The notes under the pieces are model-generated. The model had not been told where the DNA came from and did not search any database. It was given only the letters and a program-made list of their open reading frames with translations. Below, piece after piece: positions 24,009-38,403 of a stretch of DNA of 64,000 bases. Numbering within the stretch: the first letter of the stretch is position 1; every line of letters begins with the position of its first letter. A program made the position numbers and the translations under genes. The DNA comes from Prosopocoilus inquinatus (Eukaryota; Arthropoda; Insecta; Coleoptera; Lucanidae): contig CM069870.1 of assembly GCA_036172665.1 (NCBI GenBank), positions 45,218,001 through 45,282,000 of the forward strand, written 5' to 3'.

Positions 24009-27000
24009 ATTAGCGTTGTTCCTGTGATGTATCTAATCGATCCTTACTCATCTATCATATTATTTGACGTTTGGATGGACTCCAGTAACTCTGATGTGAG
24101 ATACAAAGTTTTTGGACGCAGCAGGAGCTGGAAATAGTTTTAAACGAAACAACACGTATTAGCGTTGTTCCTGTGCTGTATCTAATCGATCCTTACTCAT
24201 ATATCATGTTATTTGGCGTTTCGATGGACTCCAGTAGCTCTGATGTGAGATACGACGTTTTCGGACGCAGCAGAAGCTGGAAATAGTTTTAAACGAAATA
24301 ACACGTATTAGCGTTGTTCCTGTGATGTATCTAATCGATCCTTACTAATCTATCATGTTATTTGACGTTTGGATGGACTCCAGTAACTCTGATGTGAGAT
24401 ACAAAGTTTTTGGACGCAGCAGGAGCTGGAAATAGTTTTAAACGAAACAACACGTATTAGCGTTGTTCCTGTGCTGTATCTAATCGATCCTTACTCATAT
24501 ATCATGTTATTTGGCGTTTCGATGGACTCCAGTAGCTCTGATGTGAGATACGACGTTTTCGGACGCAGCAGAAGCTGGAAATAGTTTTAAACGAAACAAC
24601 ACGTATTAGCGTTGTTCCTGTGATGTATCTAATCGATCCTTACTCATCTATCATGTTATTTGACGTTTCGATGGACTCCAGTAACTCTAATGTGAGATAC
24701 GAAATTTTCGGACGCAGCAGAAGCTGGAAATAGTTTTAAACAAAACAACACGCATTAGTGTTGTTCCTGTGATGCATCTAATCGATCCTTACTTATCTAT
24801 CATGTTATTTGACGTTTGGATGGACTCCAGTAACCCTGACGTGAGATACGAAGTTCTCGGACGCAGCAGAAGCTGGAAATAGTTTTAAACGAAACAACAC
24901 GTATTAGCGTTGTTCCTGTGATGTATCTAATCGATCCTTACTCATCTATCATGTTATTTGACGTTTGGATGGACTCCAGTAACTCTGATGTGAGATACAA
25001 AGTTTTTGGACGCAGCAGAAGCTGGAAATAGTTTGAAACGAAACAACACGTATTTTCGTTGTTCCTGTGCTGTATCTAATCGATCCTTACTCATATATCA
25101 TGTTATTTGGCGTTTCGATGGACTCCAGTAGCTCTGATGTGAGATACGACGTTTTCGGACGCAGCAGAAGCTGGAAATAGTTTTAAACGAAACAACACGT
25201 ATTAGCGTTGTTCCTGTGATGTATCTAATCGATCCTTACTCATCTATCATGTTATTTGACGTTTCGATGGACTCCACTAACTCTAATGTGAGATACGAAA
25301 TTTTCGGACGCAGCAGAAGCTGGAAATAGTTTTAAACGAAACAACACGCATTAGCGTTGTTCCTGTGATGTATCTAATCGATCCTTACTTATCTATCATG
25401 TTATTTGACGTTTGGATGGACTCCAGTAACCCTGACGTGAGATACGAAGTTCTCGGACGCAGCAGAAGCTGGAAATAGTTTTGAACGAAACAACACGCAT
25501 TAGCGTTGTTCCTGTGATGTATCTAATCGATCCTTACTTATCTATCATGTTATTTGACGTTTTAATGGACTCCAGTAACCCTGACGTGAGATACGAAGTT
25601 CTCGGACGCAGCAGAAGCTGGAAATAGTTTTAAACGAAACAACACGTATTAGCGTTGTTCCTGTGATGTATCTAATCGATCCTTACTCATCTATCATGTT
25701 ATTTGACGTTTGGATGGACTCCAGTAACTCTGATGTGAGATACAAAGTTTTTGGACGCAGCAGAAGCTGGAAATAGTTTTGAACGAAACAACACGTATTA
25801 GCGTTGTTCCTGTGATGTATCTAATCGATCCTTACTCATCTATCATGTTATTTGGCGATTCGATGGACTCCAGTAACTTTGATGTGAGATACGAAGTTCT
25901 CGGACGCAGCTGAAGCTAGAAATAGTTTTAAACGAAACAACACGCATTAGCGTTGTTACTGTGATGTATCTAATCGATCCTTACTTATCTATCATGTTAT
26001 TTGACGTTTGGATGGACTCCAGTAAGTCTGATGTGAGATACAAAGTTTTTGGACGCAGCAGAAGCTGGAAATAGTTTTGAACGAAACAACACGTATTAGC
26101 GTTGTTCCTGTGATGTATCTAATCGATCCTTACTCATCTATCATATTATTTGACGTTTGGATGGACTCCAGTAACTCTGATGTGAGATACAAAGTTTTTG
26201 GACGCAGCAGGAGCTGGAAATAGTTTTAAACGAAACAACACGTATTAGCGTTGTTCCTGTGCTGTATCTAATCGATCCTTACTCATATATCATGTTATTT
26301 GGCGTTTCGATGGACTCCAGTAGCTCTGATGTGAGATACGACGTTTTCGGACGCAGCAGAAGCTGGAAATAGTTTTAAACGAAATAACACGTATTAGCGT
26401 TGTTCCTGTGATGTATCTAATCGATCCTTACTAATCTATCATGTTATTTGACGTTTGGATGGACTCCAGTAACTCTGATGTGAGATACAAAGTTTTTGGA
26501 CGCAGCAGGAGCTGGAAATAGTTTTAAACGAAACAACACGTATTAGCGTTGTTCCTGTGCTGTATCTAATCGATCCTTACTCATATATCATGTTATTTGG
26601 CGTTTCGATGGACTCCAGTAGCTCTGATGTGAGATACGACGTTTTCGGACGCAGCAGAAGCTGGAAATAGTTTTAAACGAAACAACACGTATTAGCGTTG
26701 TTCCTGTGATGTATCTAATCGATCCTTACTCATCTATCATGTTATTTGACGTTTCGATGGACTCCAGTAACTCTAATGTGAGATACGAAATTTTCGGACG
26801 CAGCAGAAGCTGGAAATAGTTTTAAACAAAACAACACGCATTAGTGTTGTTCCTGTGATGCATCTAATCGATCCTTACTTATCTATCATGTTATTTGACG
26901 TTTGGATGGACTCCAGTAACCCTGACGTGAGATACGAAGTTCTCGGACGCAGCAGAAGCTGGAAATAGTTTTAAACGAAACAACACGTATTAGCGTTGTT

Positions 27001-30000
27001 CCTGTGATGTATCTAATCGATCCTTACTCATCTATCATGTTATTTGACGTTTGGATGGACTCCAGTAACTCTGATGTGAGATACAAAGTTTTTGGACGCA
27101 GCAGAAGCTGGAAATAGTTTGAAACGAAACAACACGTATTTTCGTTGTTCCTGTGCTGTATCTAATCGATCCTTACTCATATATCATGTTATTTGGCGTT
27201 TCGATGGACTCCAGTAGCTCTGATGTGAGATACGACGTTTTCGGACGCAGCAGAAGCTGGAAATAGTTTTAAACGAAACAACACGTATTAGCGTTGTTCC
27301 TGTGATGTATCTAATCGATCCTTACTCATCTATCATGTTATTTGACGTTTCGATGGACTCCAGTAACTCTAATGTGAGATACGAAATTTTCGGACGCAGC
27401 AGAAGCTGGAAATAGTTTTAAACGAAACAACACGCATTAGCGTTGTTCCTGTGATGTATCTAATCGATCCTTACTTATCTATCATGTTATTTGACGTTTG
27501 GATGGACTCCAGTAACCCTGACGTGAGATACGAAGTTCTCGGACGCAGCAGAAGCTGGAAATAGTTTTGAACGAAACAACACGCATTAGCGTTGTTCCTG
27601 TGATGTATCTAATCGATCCTTACTTATCTATCATGTTATTTGACGTTTTAATGGACTCCAGTAACCCTGACGTGAGATACGAAGTTCTCGGACGCAGCAG
27701 AAGCTGGAAATAGTTTTAAACGAAACAACACGTATTAGCGTTGTTCCTGTGATGTATCTAATCGATCCTTACTCATCTATCATGTTATTTGACGTTTGGA
27801 TGGACTCCAGTAACTCTGATGTGAGATACAAAGTTTTTGGACGCAGCAGAAGCTGGAAATAGTTTTGAACGAAACAACACGTATTAGCGTTGTTCCTGTG
27901 ATGTATCTAATCGATCCTTACTCATCTATCATGTTATTTGGCGATTCGATGGACTCCAGTAACTTTGATGTGAGATACGAAGTTCTCGGACGCAGCTGAA
28001 GCTAGAAATAGTTTTAAACGAAACAACACGCATTAGCGTTGTTACTGTGATGTATCTAATCGATCCTTACTTATCTATCATGTTATTTGACGTTTGGATG
28101 GACTCCAGTAAGTCTGATGTGAGATACAAAGTTTTTGGACGCAGCAGAAGCTGGAAATAGTTTTGAACGAAACAACACGTATTAGCGTTGTTCCTGTGAT
28201 GTATCTAATCGATCCTTACTCATCTATCATATTATTTGACGTTTGGATGGACTCCAGTAACTCTGATGTGAGATACAAAGTTTTTGGACGCAGCAGGAGC
28301 TGGAAATAGTTTTAAACGAAACAACACGTATTAGCGTTGTTCCTGTGCTGTATCTAATCGATCCTTACTCATATATCATGTTATTTGGCGTTTCGATGGA
28401 CTCCAGTAGCTCTGATGTGAGATACGACGTTTTCGGACGCAGCAGAAGCTGGAAATAGTTTTAAACGAAATAACACGTATTAGCGTTGTTCCTGTGATGT
28501 ATCTAATCGATCCTTACTAATCTATCATGTTATTTGACGTTTGGATGGACTCCAGTAACTCTGATGTGAGATACAAAGTTTTTGGACGCAGCAGGAGCTG
28601 GAAATAGTTTTAAACGAAACAACACGTATTAGCGTTGTTCCTGTGCTGTATCTAATCGATCCTTACTCATATATCATGTTATTTGGCGTTTCGATGGACT
28701 CCAGTAGCTCTGATGTGAGATACGACGTTTTCGGACGCAGCAGAAGCTGGAAATAGTTTTAAACGAAACAACACGTATTAGCGTTGTTCCTGTGATGTAT
28801 CTAATCGATCCTTACTCATCTATCATGTTATTTGACGTTTCGATGGACTCCAGTAACTCTAATGTGAGATACGAAATTTTCGGACGCAGCAGAAGCTGGA
28901 AATAGTTTTAAACAAAACAACACGCATTAGTGTTGTTCCTGTGATGCATCTAATCGATCCTTACTTATCTATCATGTTATTTGACGTTTGGATGGACTCC
29001 AGTAACCCTGACGTGAGATACGAAGTTCTCGGACGCAGCAGAAGCTGGAAATAGTTTTAAACGAAACAACACGTATTAGCGTTGTTCCTGTGATGTATCT
29101 AATCGATCCTTACTCATCTATCATGTTATTTGACGTTTGGATGGACTCCAGTAACTCTGATGTGAGATACAAAGTTTTTGGACGCAGCAGAAGCTGGAAA
29201 TAGTTTGAAACGAAACAACACGTATTTTCGTTGTTCCTGTGCTGTATCTAATCGATCCTTACTCATATATCATGTTATTTGGCGTTTCGATGGACTCCAG
29301 TAGCTCTGATGTGAGATACGACGTTTTCGGACGCAGCAGAAGCTGGAAATAGTTTTAAACGAAACAACACGTATTAGCGTTGTTCCTGTGATGTATCTAA
29401 TCGATCCTTACTCATCTATCATGTTATTTGACGTTTCGATGGACTCCAGTAACTCTAATGTGAGATACGAAATTTTCGGACGCAGCAGAAGCTGGAAATA
29501 GTTTTAAACGAAACAACACGCATTAGCGTTGTTCCTGTGATGTATCTAATCGATCCTTACTTATCTATCATGTTATTTGACGTTTGGATGGACTCCAGTA
29601 ACCCTGACGTGAGATACGAAGTTCTCGGACGCAGCAGAAGCTGGAAATAGTTTTGAACGAAACAACACGCATTAGCGTTGTTCCTGTGATGTATCTAATC
29701 GATCCTTACTTATCTATCATGTTATTTGACGTTTTAATGGACTCCAGTAACCCTGACGTGAGATACGAAGTTCTCGGACGCAGCAGAAGCTGGAAATAGT
29801 TTTAAACGAAACAACACGTATTAGCGTTGTTCCTGTGATGTATCTAATCGATCCTTACTCATCTATCATGTTATTTGACGTTTGGATGGACTCCAGTAAC
29901 TCTGATGTGAGATACAAAGTTTTTGGACGCAGCAGAAGCTGGAAATAGTTTTGAACGAAACAACACGTATTAGCGTTGTTCCTGTGATGTATCTAATCGA

Positions 30001-31242
30001 TCCTTACTCATCTATCATGTTATTTGGCGATTCGATGGACTCCAGTAACTTTGATGTGAGATACGAAGTTCTCGGACGCAGCTGAAGCTAGAAATAGTTT
30101 TAAACGAAACAACACGCATTAGCGTTGTTACTGTGATGTATCTAATCGATCCTTACTTATCTATCATGTTATTTGACGTTTGGATGGACTCCAGTAAGTC
30201 TGATGTGAGATACAAAGTTTTTGGACGCAGCAGAAGCTGGAAATAGTTTTGAACGAAACAACACGTATTAGCGTTGTTCCTGTGATGTATCTAATCGATC
30301 CTTACTCATCTATCATATTATTTGACGTTTGGATGGACTCCAGTAACTCTGATGTGAGATACAAAGTTTTTGGACGCAGCAGGAGCTGGAAATAGTTTTA
30401 AACGAAACAACACGTATTAGCGTTGTTCCTGTGCTGTATCTAATCGATCCTTACTCATATATCATGTTATTTGGCGTTTCGATGGACTCCAGTAGCTCTG
30501 ATGTGAGATACGACGTTTTCGGACGCAGCAGAAGCTGGAAATAGTTTTAAACGAAATAACACGTATTAGCGTTGTTCCTGTGATGTATCTAATCGATCCT
30601 TACTAATCTATCATGTTATTTGACGTTTGGATGGACTCCAGTAACTCTGATGTGAGATACAAAGTTTTTGGACGCAGCAGGAGCTGGAAATAGTTTTAAA
30701 CGAAACAACACGTATTAGCGTTGTTCCTGTGCTGTATCTAATCGATCCTTACTCATATATCATGTTATTTGGCGTTTCGATGGACTCCAGTAGCTCTGAT
30801 GTGAGATACGACGTTTTCGGACGCAGCAGAAGCTGGAAATAGTTTTAAACGAAACAACACGTATTAGCGTTGTTCCTGTGATGTATCTAATCGATCCTTA
30901 CTCATCTATCATGTTATTTGACGTTTCGATGGACTCCAGTAACTCTAATGTGAGATACGAAATTTTCGGACGCAGCAGAAGCTGGAAATAGTTTTAAACA
31001 AAACAACACGCATTAGTGTTGTTCCTGTGATGCATCTAATCGATCCTTACTTATCTATCATGTTATTTGACGTTTGGATGGACTCCAGTAACCCTGACGT
31101 GAGATACGAAGTTCTCGGACGCAGCAGAAGCTGGAAATAGTTTTAAACGAAACAACACGTATTAGCGTTGTTCCTGTGATGTATCTAATCGATCCTTACT
31201 CATCTATCATGTTATTTGACGTTTGGATGGACTCCAGTAACT
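24009..31242 (+). repeat. 14-monomer (2,086-bp) higher-order repeat, ~3.5 copies
   Basis: This is the cleanest HOR in the window. The marker CTTACTAATC recurs with its C at 24,345, 26,431, 28,517 and 30,603, spaced exactly 2,086 bp (14 x 149). The monomer order per unit is K with CAGGAGC, D, K with CAGGAGC, D, A with AAACAAAAC and TGATGCATC, E, K with TTTGAAACG and TATTTTCG, D, A, E, E with GACGTTTTAATGG in the preceding half, K, E* with TTGTTACTG, K. Reading across the copies I found one internal substitution, C25277 (CCACTAAC) against G in other copies. The left limit is C24008/T26094 and the right limit is A31243/C29157. This is probably the most recently amplified part of the array. Confidence 0.93.
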
Positions 31243-34200
31243 ATGATGTGAGATACAAAGTTTTTGGACGCAGCAGAAGCTGGAAATAGTTTTGAACGAA
31301 ACAACACGTATTAGCGTTGTTCCTGTGATGTATCTAATCGATCCTTACTCATCTATCATGTTATTTGACGTTTCGATGGACTCCAGTAACTCTAATGTGA
31401 GATACGAAATTTTCGGACGCAGCAGAAGCTGGAAATAGTTTTAAACTAAACAACACGCATTAGTGTTGTTCCTGTGATGTATCTAATCGATCCTTACTTA
31501 TCTATAATGTTATTTGACGTTTGGATGGACTTCAGTAACCCTGACGTGAGATACGAAGTTCTCGGACGCAGCAGAAGCTGGAAATAGTTTTAAACGAAAC
31601 AACACTTATTAGCGTTGTTCCTGTGATGTATCTAATCGATCCTTACTCATCTATCATGTTATTTGACGTTTCGATGGACTCCAGAAACTCTAATGTGAGA
31701 TACGAAATTTTCGGACGCAGCAGAAGCTGGAAATAGTTTTAAACGAAACAACACGCATTAGCGTTGTTCCTGTGATGTATCTAATCGATCCTTACTTATC
31801 TATCATGTTATTTGACGTTTGGATGGACTCCAGTAACCCTGACGTGAGATACGAAGTTCTCGGACGCAGCAGAAGCTGGAAATAGTTTTAAACGAAATAA
31901 CACGTATTAGCGTTGTTCCTGTGATGTATCTAATCGATCCTTACTCATCTATCATGTTATTTGACGTTTGGATGGACTCCAGTAACTCTGATGTGAGATA
32001 CAAAGTTCTTGGACGCAGTAGAAGCTGGAAATAGTTTGAAACGAAACAACACGTATTTTCGTTGTTCCTGTGCTGTATCTAATCGATCCTTACTCATATA
32101 TCATGTTATTTGGCGTTTCGATGGACTCCAGTAGCTCTGATGTGAGATATGACGTTTTCGGACGCAGCAGAAGCTGGAAATAGTTTTAAACGAAACAACA
32201 CGTATTAGCGTTGTTCCTGTGATGTATCTAATCGATCCTTACTCATCTATCATGTTATTTGACGTTTCGATGGACTCCAGTAACTATGATGTGAGATACA
32301 AAGTTTTTGGACGCAGCAGAAGCTGGAAATAGTTTTGAACGAAACAACACGTATTAGCGTTGTTCCTGTGATGTATCTAATCGATCCTTACTCATCTATC
32401 ATGTTATTTGACGTTTCGATGGACTCCAGTAACTCTAATGTGAGATACGAAATTTTCGGACGCAGCAGAAGCTGGAAATAGTTTTAAACTAAACAACACG
32501 CATTAGTGTTGTTCCTGTGATGTATCTAATCGATCCTTACTTATCTATCATGTTATTTGACGTTTGGATGGACTCCAGTAACCCTGACGTGAGATACGAA
32601 GTTCTCGGACGCAGCAGAAGCTGGAAATAGTTTTAAACGAAACAACGCGTATTAGCGTTGTTCCTGTGATGTATCTAATCGATCCTTACTCATCTATCAT
32701 GTTATTTGACGTTTCGATGGACTCCAGTAACTCTAATGTGAGATACGAAATTTTCGGACGCAGCAGAAGCTGGAAATAGTTTTAAACGAAACAACACGCA
32801 TTAGCGTTGTTCCTGTGATGTATCTAATCGATCCTTACTCATCTATCATGTTATTTGACGTTTGGATGGACTCCAGTAACTATGATGTGAGATACAAAGT
32901 TTTTGGACGCAGCAGAAGCTGGAAATAGTTTTGAACGAAACAACACGTATTAGCGTTGTTCCTGTGATGTATCTAATCGATCCTTACTCATCTATCATGT
33001 TATTTGACGTTTCGATGGACTCCAGTAACTCTAATGTGAGATACGAAATTTTCGGACGCAGCAGAAGCTGGAAATAGTTTTAAACTAAACAACACGCATT
33101 AGTGTTGTACCTGTGATGTATCTAATCGATCCTTACTTATCTATAATGTTATTTGACGTTTGGATGGACTTCAGTAACCCTGACGTGAGATACGAAGTTC
33201 TCGGACGCAGCAGAAGCTGGAAATAGTTTTAAACGAAACAACACTTATTAGCGTTGTTCCTGTGATGTATCTAATCGATCCTTACTCATCTATCATGTTA
33301 TTTGACGTTTCGATGGACTCCAGAAACTCTAATGTGAGATACGAAATTTTCGGACGCAGCAGAAGCTGGAAATAGTTTTAAACGAAACAACACGCATTAG
33401 CGTTGTTCCTGTGATGTATCTAATCGATCCTTACTTATCTATCATGTTATTTGACGTTTGGATGGACTCCAGTAACCCTGACGTGAGATACGAAGTTCTC
33501 GGACGCAGCAGAAGCTGGAAATAGTTTTAAACGAAATAACACGTATTAGCGTTGTTCCTGTGATGTATCTAATCGATCCTTACTCATCTATCATGTTATT
33601 TGACGTTTGGATGGACTCCAGTAACTCTGATGTGAGATACAAAGTTCTTGGACGCAGTAGAAGCTGGAAATAGTTTGAAACGAAACAACACGTATTTTCG
33701 TTGTTCCTGTGCTGTATCTAATCGATCCTTACTCATATATCATGTTATTTGGCGTTTCGATGGACTCCAGTAGCTCTGATGTGAGATATGACGTTTTCGG
33801 ACGCAGCAGAAGCTGGAAATAGTTTTAAACGAAACAACACGTATTAGCGTTGTTCCTGTGATGTATCTAATCGATCCTTACTCATCTATCATGTTATTTG
33901 ACGTTTCGATGGACTCCAGTAACTATGATGTGAGATACAAAGTTTTTGGACGCAGCAGAAGCTGGAAATAGTTTTGAACGAAACAACACGTATTAGCGTT
34001 GTTCCTGTGATGTATCTAATCGATCCTTACTCATCTATCATGTTATTTGACGTTTCGATGGACTCCAGTAACTCTAATGTGAGATACGAAATTTTCGGAC
34101 GCAGCAGAAGCTGGAAATAGTTTTAAACTAAACAACACGCATTAGTGTTGTTCCTGTGATGTATCTAATCGATCCTTACTTATCTATCATGTTATTTGAC

Positions 34201-34353
34201 GTTTGGATGGACTCCAGTAACCCTGACGTGAGATACGAAGTTCTCGGACGCAGCAGAAGCTGGAAATAGTTTTAAACGAAACAACGCGTATTAGCGTTGT
34301 TCCTGTGATGTATCTAATCGATCCTTACTCATCTATCATGTTATTTGACGTTT
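31161..34353 (+). repeat. 11-monomer (1,639-bp) repeat, ~1.95 copies
   Basis: CAACACTTATTAG lies at 31,600 and 33,239, a spacing of 1,639 bp (11 x 149). Shared rare markers are AACTATGATG, CTATAATG, GACTTCAG, CCAGAAAC, CTTGGACGCAGTAGAAGC, GAGATATGACG and AACAACGCGTATTAG. The second copy has GTTGTACC near 33,107 where the first has GTTGTTCC; the same change is present at about 2,900 in the left block, so the second copy is more closely related to 2.6-4.2 kb. Register is lost at C32715/G34354. Confidence 0.88.
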
Positions 34354-37300
34354 GGATGGACTCCAGTAACTCTAATGTGAGATACGAAATTTTCGGACGC
34401 AGCAGAAGCTGGAAATAGTTTTAAACTAAACAACACGCATTAGTGTTGTTCCTGTGATGTATCTAATCGATCCTTACTTATCTATAATGTTATTTGACGT
34501 TTGGATGGACTTCAGTAACCCTGACGTGAGATACGAAGTTCTCGGACGCAGCAGAAGCTGGAAATAGTTTTAAACGAAACAACACTTATTAGCGTTGTTC
34601 CTGTGATGTATCTAATCGATCCTTACTCATCTATCATGTTATTTGACGTTTCGATGGACTCCAGAAACTCTAATGTGAGATACGAAATTTTCGGACGCAG
34701 CAGAAGCTGGAAATAGTTTTAAACGAAACAACACGCATTAGCGTTGTTCCTGTGATGTATCTAATCGATCCTTACTTATCTATCATGTTATTTGACGTTT
34801 GGATGGACTCCAGTAACCCTGACGTGAGATACGAAGTTCTCGGACGCAGCAGAAGCTGGAAATAGTTTTAAACGAAATAACACGTATTAGCGTTGTTCCT
34901 GTGATGTATCTAATCGATCCTTACTCATCTATCATGTTATTTGACGTTTCGATGGACTACAGTAACTCTAATGTGAGATACGAAATTTTCGGACGCAGCA
35001 GAAGCTGGAAATAGTTTTAAACGAAACAACACGCATTAGTGTTGTTCCTGTGATGTATCTAATCGATCCTTACTTATCTATCATGTGATTTGACGTTTGG
35101 ATGGACTCCAGTAACACTGACGTGAGATACGAAGTTCTCGGACGCAGCAGAAGCTGGAAATAGTTTTAAACGAAACAACACGTATTAGCGTTGTTCCTGT
35201 GATGTATCTAATCGATCCTTACTCATCTATCATGTTATTTGACGTTTGGATGGACTCCAGTAACTATGATGTGAGATACAAAGTTTTTGGACGCAGCAGA
35301 AGCTGGAAATAGTTTTGAACGAAACAACACGTATTAGCGTTGTTCCTGTGATGTATCTAATCGATCCTTACTCATCTATCATGTTATTTGGCGTTTCGAT
35401 GGACTCCAGTAGCTCTGATGTGAGATACGACGTTTTCGGACGCAGCAGAAGCTGGAAATAGTTTTAAACGAAACAACACGTATTAGCGTTGTTCCTGTGA
35501 TGTATCTAATCGATCCTTACTCATCTATCATGTTATTTGACGTTTGGATGGACTCCAGTAACTCTGATGTGAGATACAAAGTTTTTGGACGCAGCAGAAG
35601 CTGGAAATAGTTTGAAACGAAACAACACGTATTTTCGTTGTTCCTGTGCTGTATCTAATCGATCCTTACTCATATATCATGTTATTTGGCGTTTCGATGG
35701 ACTCCAGTAGCTCTGATGTGAGATACGACGTTTTCGGACGCAGCAGAAGCTGGAAATAGTTTTAAACGAAACAACACGTATTAGCGTTGTTCCTGTGATG
35801 TATCTAATCGATCCTTACTCATCTATCATGTTATTTGACGTTTCGATGGACTCCAGTAACTCTAATGTGAGATACGAAATTTTCGGACGCAGCAGAAGCT
35901 GGAAATAGTTTTAAACGAAACAACACGCATTAGCGTTGTTCCTGTGATGTATCTAATCGATCCTTACTTATCTATCATGTTATTTGACGTTTGGATGGAC
36001 TCCAGTAACCCTGACGTGAGATACGAAGTTCTCGGACGCAGCAGAAGCTGGAAATAGTTTTAAATGAAACAACACGCATTAGCGTTGTTCCTGTGATGTA
36101 TCTAATCGATCCTTACTTATCTATCATGTTATTTGACGTTTTAATGGACTCCAGTAACCCTGACGTGAGATACGAAGTTCTCGGACGCAGCAGAAGCTGG
36201 AAATAGTTTTAAACGAAACAACACGTATTAGCGTTGTTCCTGTGATGTATCTAATCGATCCTTACTCATCTATCATGTTATTTGACGTTTGGATGGACTC
36301 CAGTAACTCTGATGTGAGATACAAAGTTTTTGGACGCAGCAGAAGCTGGAAATAGTTTTGAACGAAACAACACGTATTAGCGTTGTTCCTGTGATGTATC
36401 TAATCGATCCTTACTCATCTATCATGTTATTTGGCGTTTCGATGGACTCCAGTAGCTCTGATGTGAGATACGACGTTTTCGGACGCAGCAGAAGCTGGAA
36501 ATAGTTTTAAACGAAACAACACGTATTAGCGTTGTTCCTGTGATGTATCTAATCGATCCTTACTCATCTATCATGTTATTTGACGTTTCGATGGACTCCA
36601 GTAACTCTAATGTGAGATACGAAATTTTCGGACGCAGCAGAAGCTGGAAATAGTTTTAAACGAAACAACACGCATTAGCGTTGTTCCTGTGATGTATCTA
36701 ATCGATCCTTACTTATCTATCATGTTATTTGACGTTTGGATGGACTCCAGTAACCCTGACGTGAGATACGAAGTTCTCGGACGCAGCAGAAGCTGGAAAT
36801 AGTTTCAAACGAAACAACACGTATTAGCGTTGTTCCTGTGATGTATCTAATCGATCCTTACTCATCTATCATGTTATTTGACGTTTGGATGGACTCCAGT
36901 AACTATGATGTGAGATACAAAGTTTTTGGACGCAGCAGAAGCTGGAAATAGTTTTGAACGAAACAACACGTATTAGCGTTGTTCCTGTGATGTATCTAAT
37001 CGATCCTTACTCATCTATCATGTTATTTGGCGTTTCGATGGACTCCAGTAGCTCTGATGTGAGATACGACGTTTTCGGACGCAGCAGAAGCTGGAAATAG
37101 TTTTGAACGAAACAACACGTATTAGCGTTGTTCCTGTGATGTATCTAATCGATCCTTACTCATCTATTATGTTATTTGGCGTTTCGATGGACTCCAGTAA
37201 CTTTGATGTGAGATACGAAGTTCTCTTACGCAGCTGAAGCTAGAAATAGTTTTAAACGAAACAACACGCATTAGCGTTGTTACTGTGATGTATCTAATCG

Positions 37301-38403
37301 ATCCTTACTCATCTATCATGTTATTTGGCGTTTCGATGGACTCCAGTAGCTCTGATGTGAGATACGACGTTTTCGGACGCAGCAGAAGCTGGAAATAGTT
37401 TTAAACGAAACAACACGTATTAGCGTTGTTCCTGTGATGTATCTAATCGATCCTTACTCATCTATCATGTTATTTGACGTTTCGATGGACTCCAGTAACT
37501 CTAATGTGAGATACGAAATTTTCGGACGCAGCAGAAGCTGGAAATAGTTTTAAACGAAACAACACGCATTAGCGTTGTTCCTGTGATGTATCTAATCGAT
37601 CCTTACTTATCTATCATGTTATTTGACGTTTGGATGGACTCCAGTAACCCTGACGTGAGATACGAAGTTCTCGGACGCAGCAGAAGCTGGAAATAGTTTC
37701 AAACGAAACAACACGTATTAGCGTTGATCCTGTGATGTATCTAATCGATCCTTACTCATCTATCATGTTATTTGACGTTTGGATGGACTCCAGTAACTCT
37801 GATGTGAGATACAATGTTTTTGGACGCAGCAGAAGCTGGAAATAGTTTTAAACGAAACAACGCGCATTAGCGTTGTTCCTGTGATGTATCTAATCGATCC
37901 TTACTTATCTATCATGTTATTTGACGTTTGGATGGACTCCAGTAACCCTGACGTGAGATACGAAGTTCTCGGACGCAGCAGAAGCTGGAAATAGTTTCAA
38001 ACGAAACAACACGTATTAGCGTTGATCCTGTGATGTATCTAATCGATCGTTACTCATCTATCATGTTATTTGACGTTTCGATGGACTCCAGTAACTCTAA
38101 TGTGAGAAACGAAATTTTCGGACGCAGGAGAAGCTGGAAATAGTTTTAAACGAAACAACACGCATTAGCGTTGTTCCTGTGATGTATCTAATCGATCCTT
38201 ACTCATCTATCATGTTATTTGGCGTTTCGATGGAATCCAGTAACTCTGATGTGAGATACAAAGTTTTTGGACGCAGCAGAAGCTGGAAATAGTTTTGAAC
38301 GAAACAACAAGTATTAGCGTTGTTCCTGTGATGTATCTAATCGATCCTTACTCATCTATCATGTTATTTGACGTTTCGATGGACTCCAGTAACTCTGATG
38401 TGA
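34354..38403 (+). repeat. Irregular satellite segment between HOR domains
   Basis: About 27 monomers without one dominant multimer period. Short block duplications are visible, with TTTCAAACG at about 36,804, 37,697 and 37,995, and GTTGATCCTG at about 37,723 and 38,020. Private changes include GTTCTCTTACGC near 37,221, CAATGTTTTTGG near 37,812, CGATCGTTACTC near 38,044, GACGCAGGAGAAGC near 38,121, and GAATCCAG near 38,233 (shared with about 1,170). Some modules, such as the TTTGAAACG/TATTTTCG monomer near 35,612, match those at 50-61 kb. Confidence 0.78.

Noticed and set aside
24009..31242. Assembly artefact (false expansion of identical copies)
   Set aside because: It cannot be excluded from sequence alone, but copies carry occasional distinguishing bases (such as C25277) and partial copies end at different points, as expected of real HORs. 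Read depth would decide.
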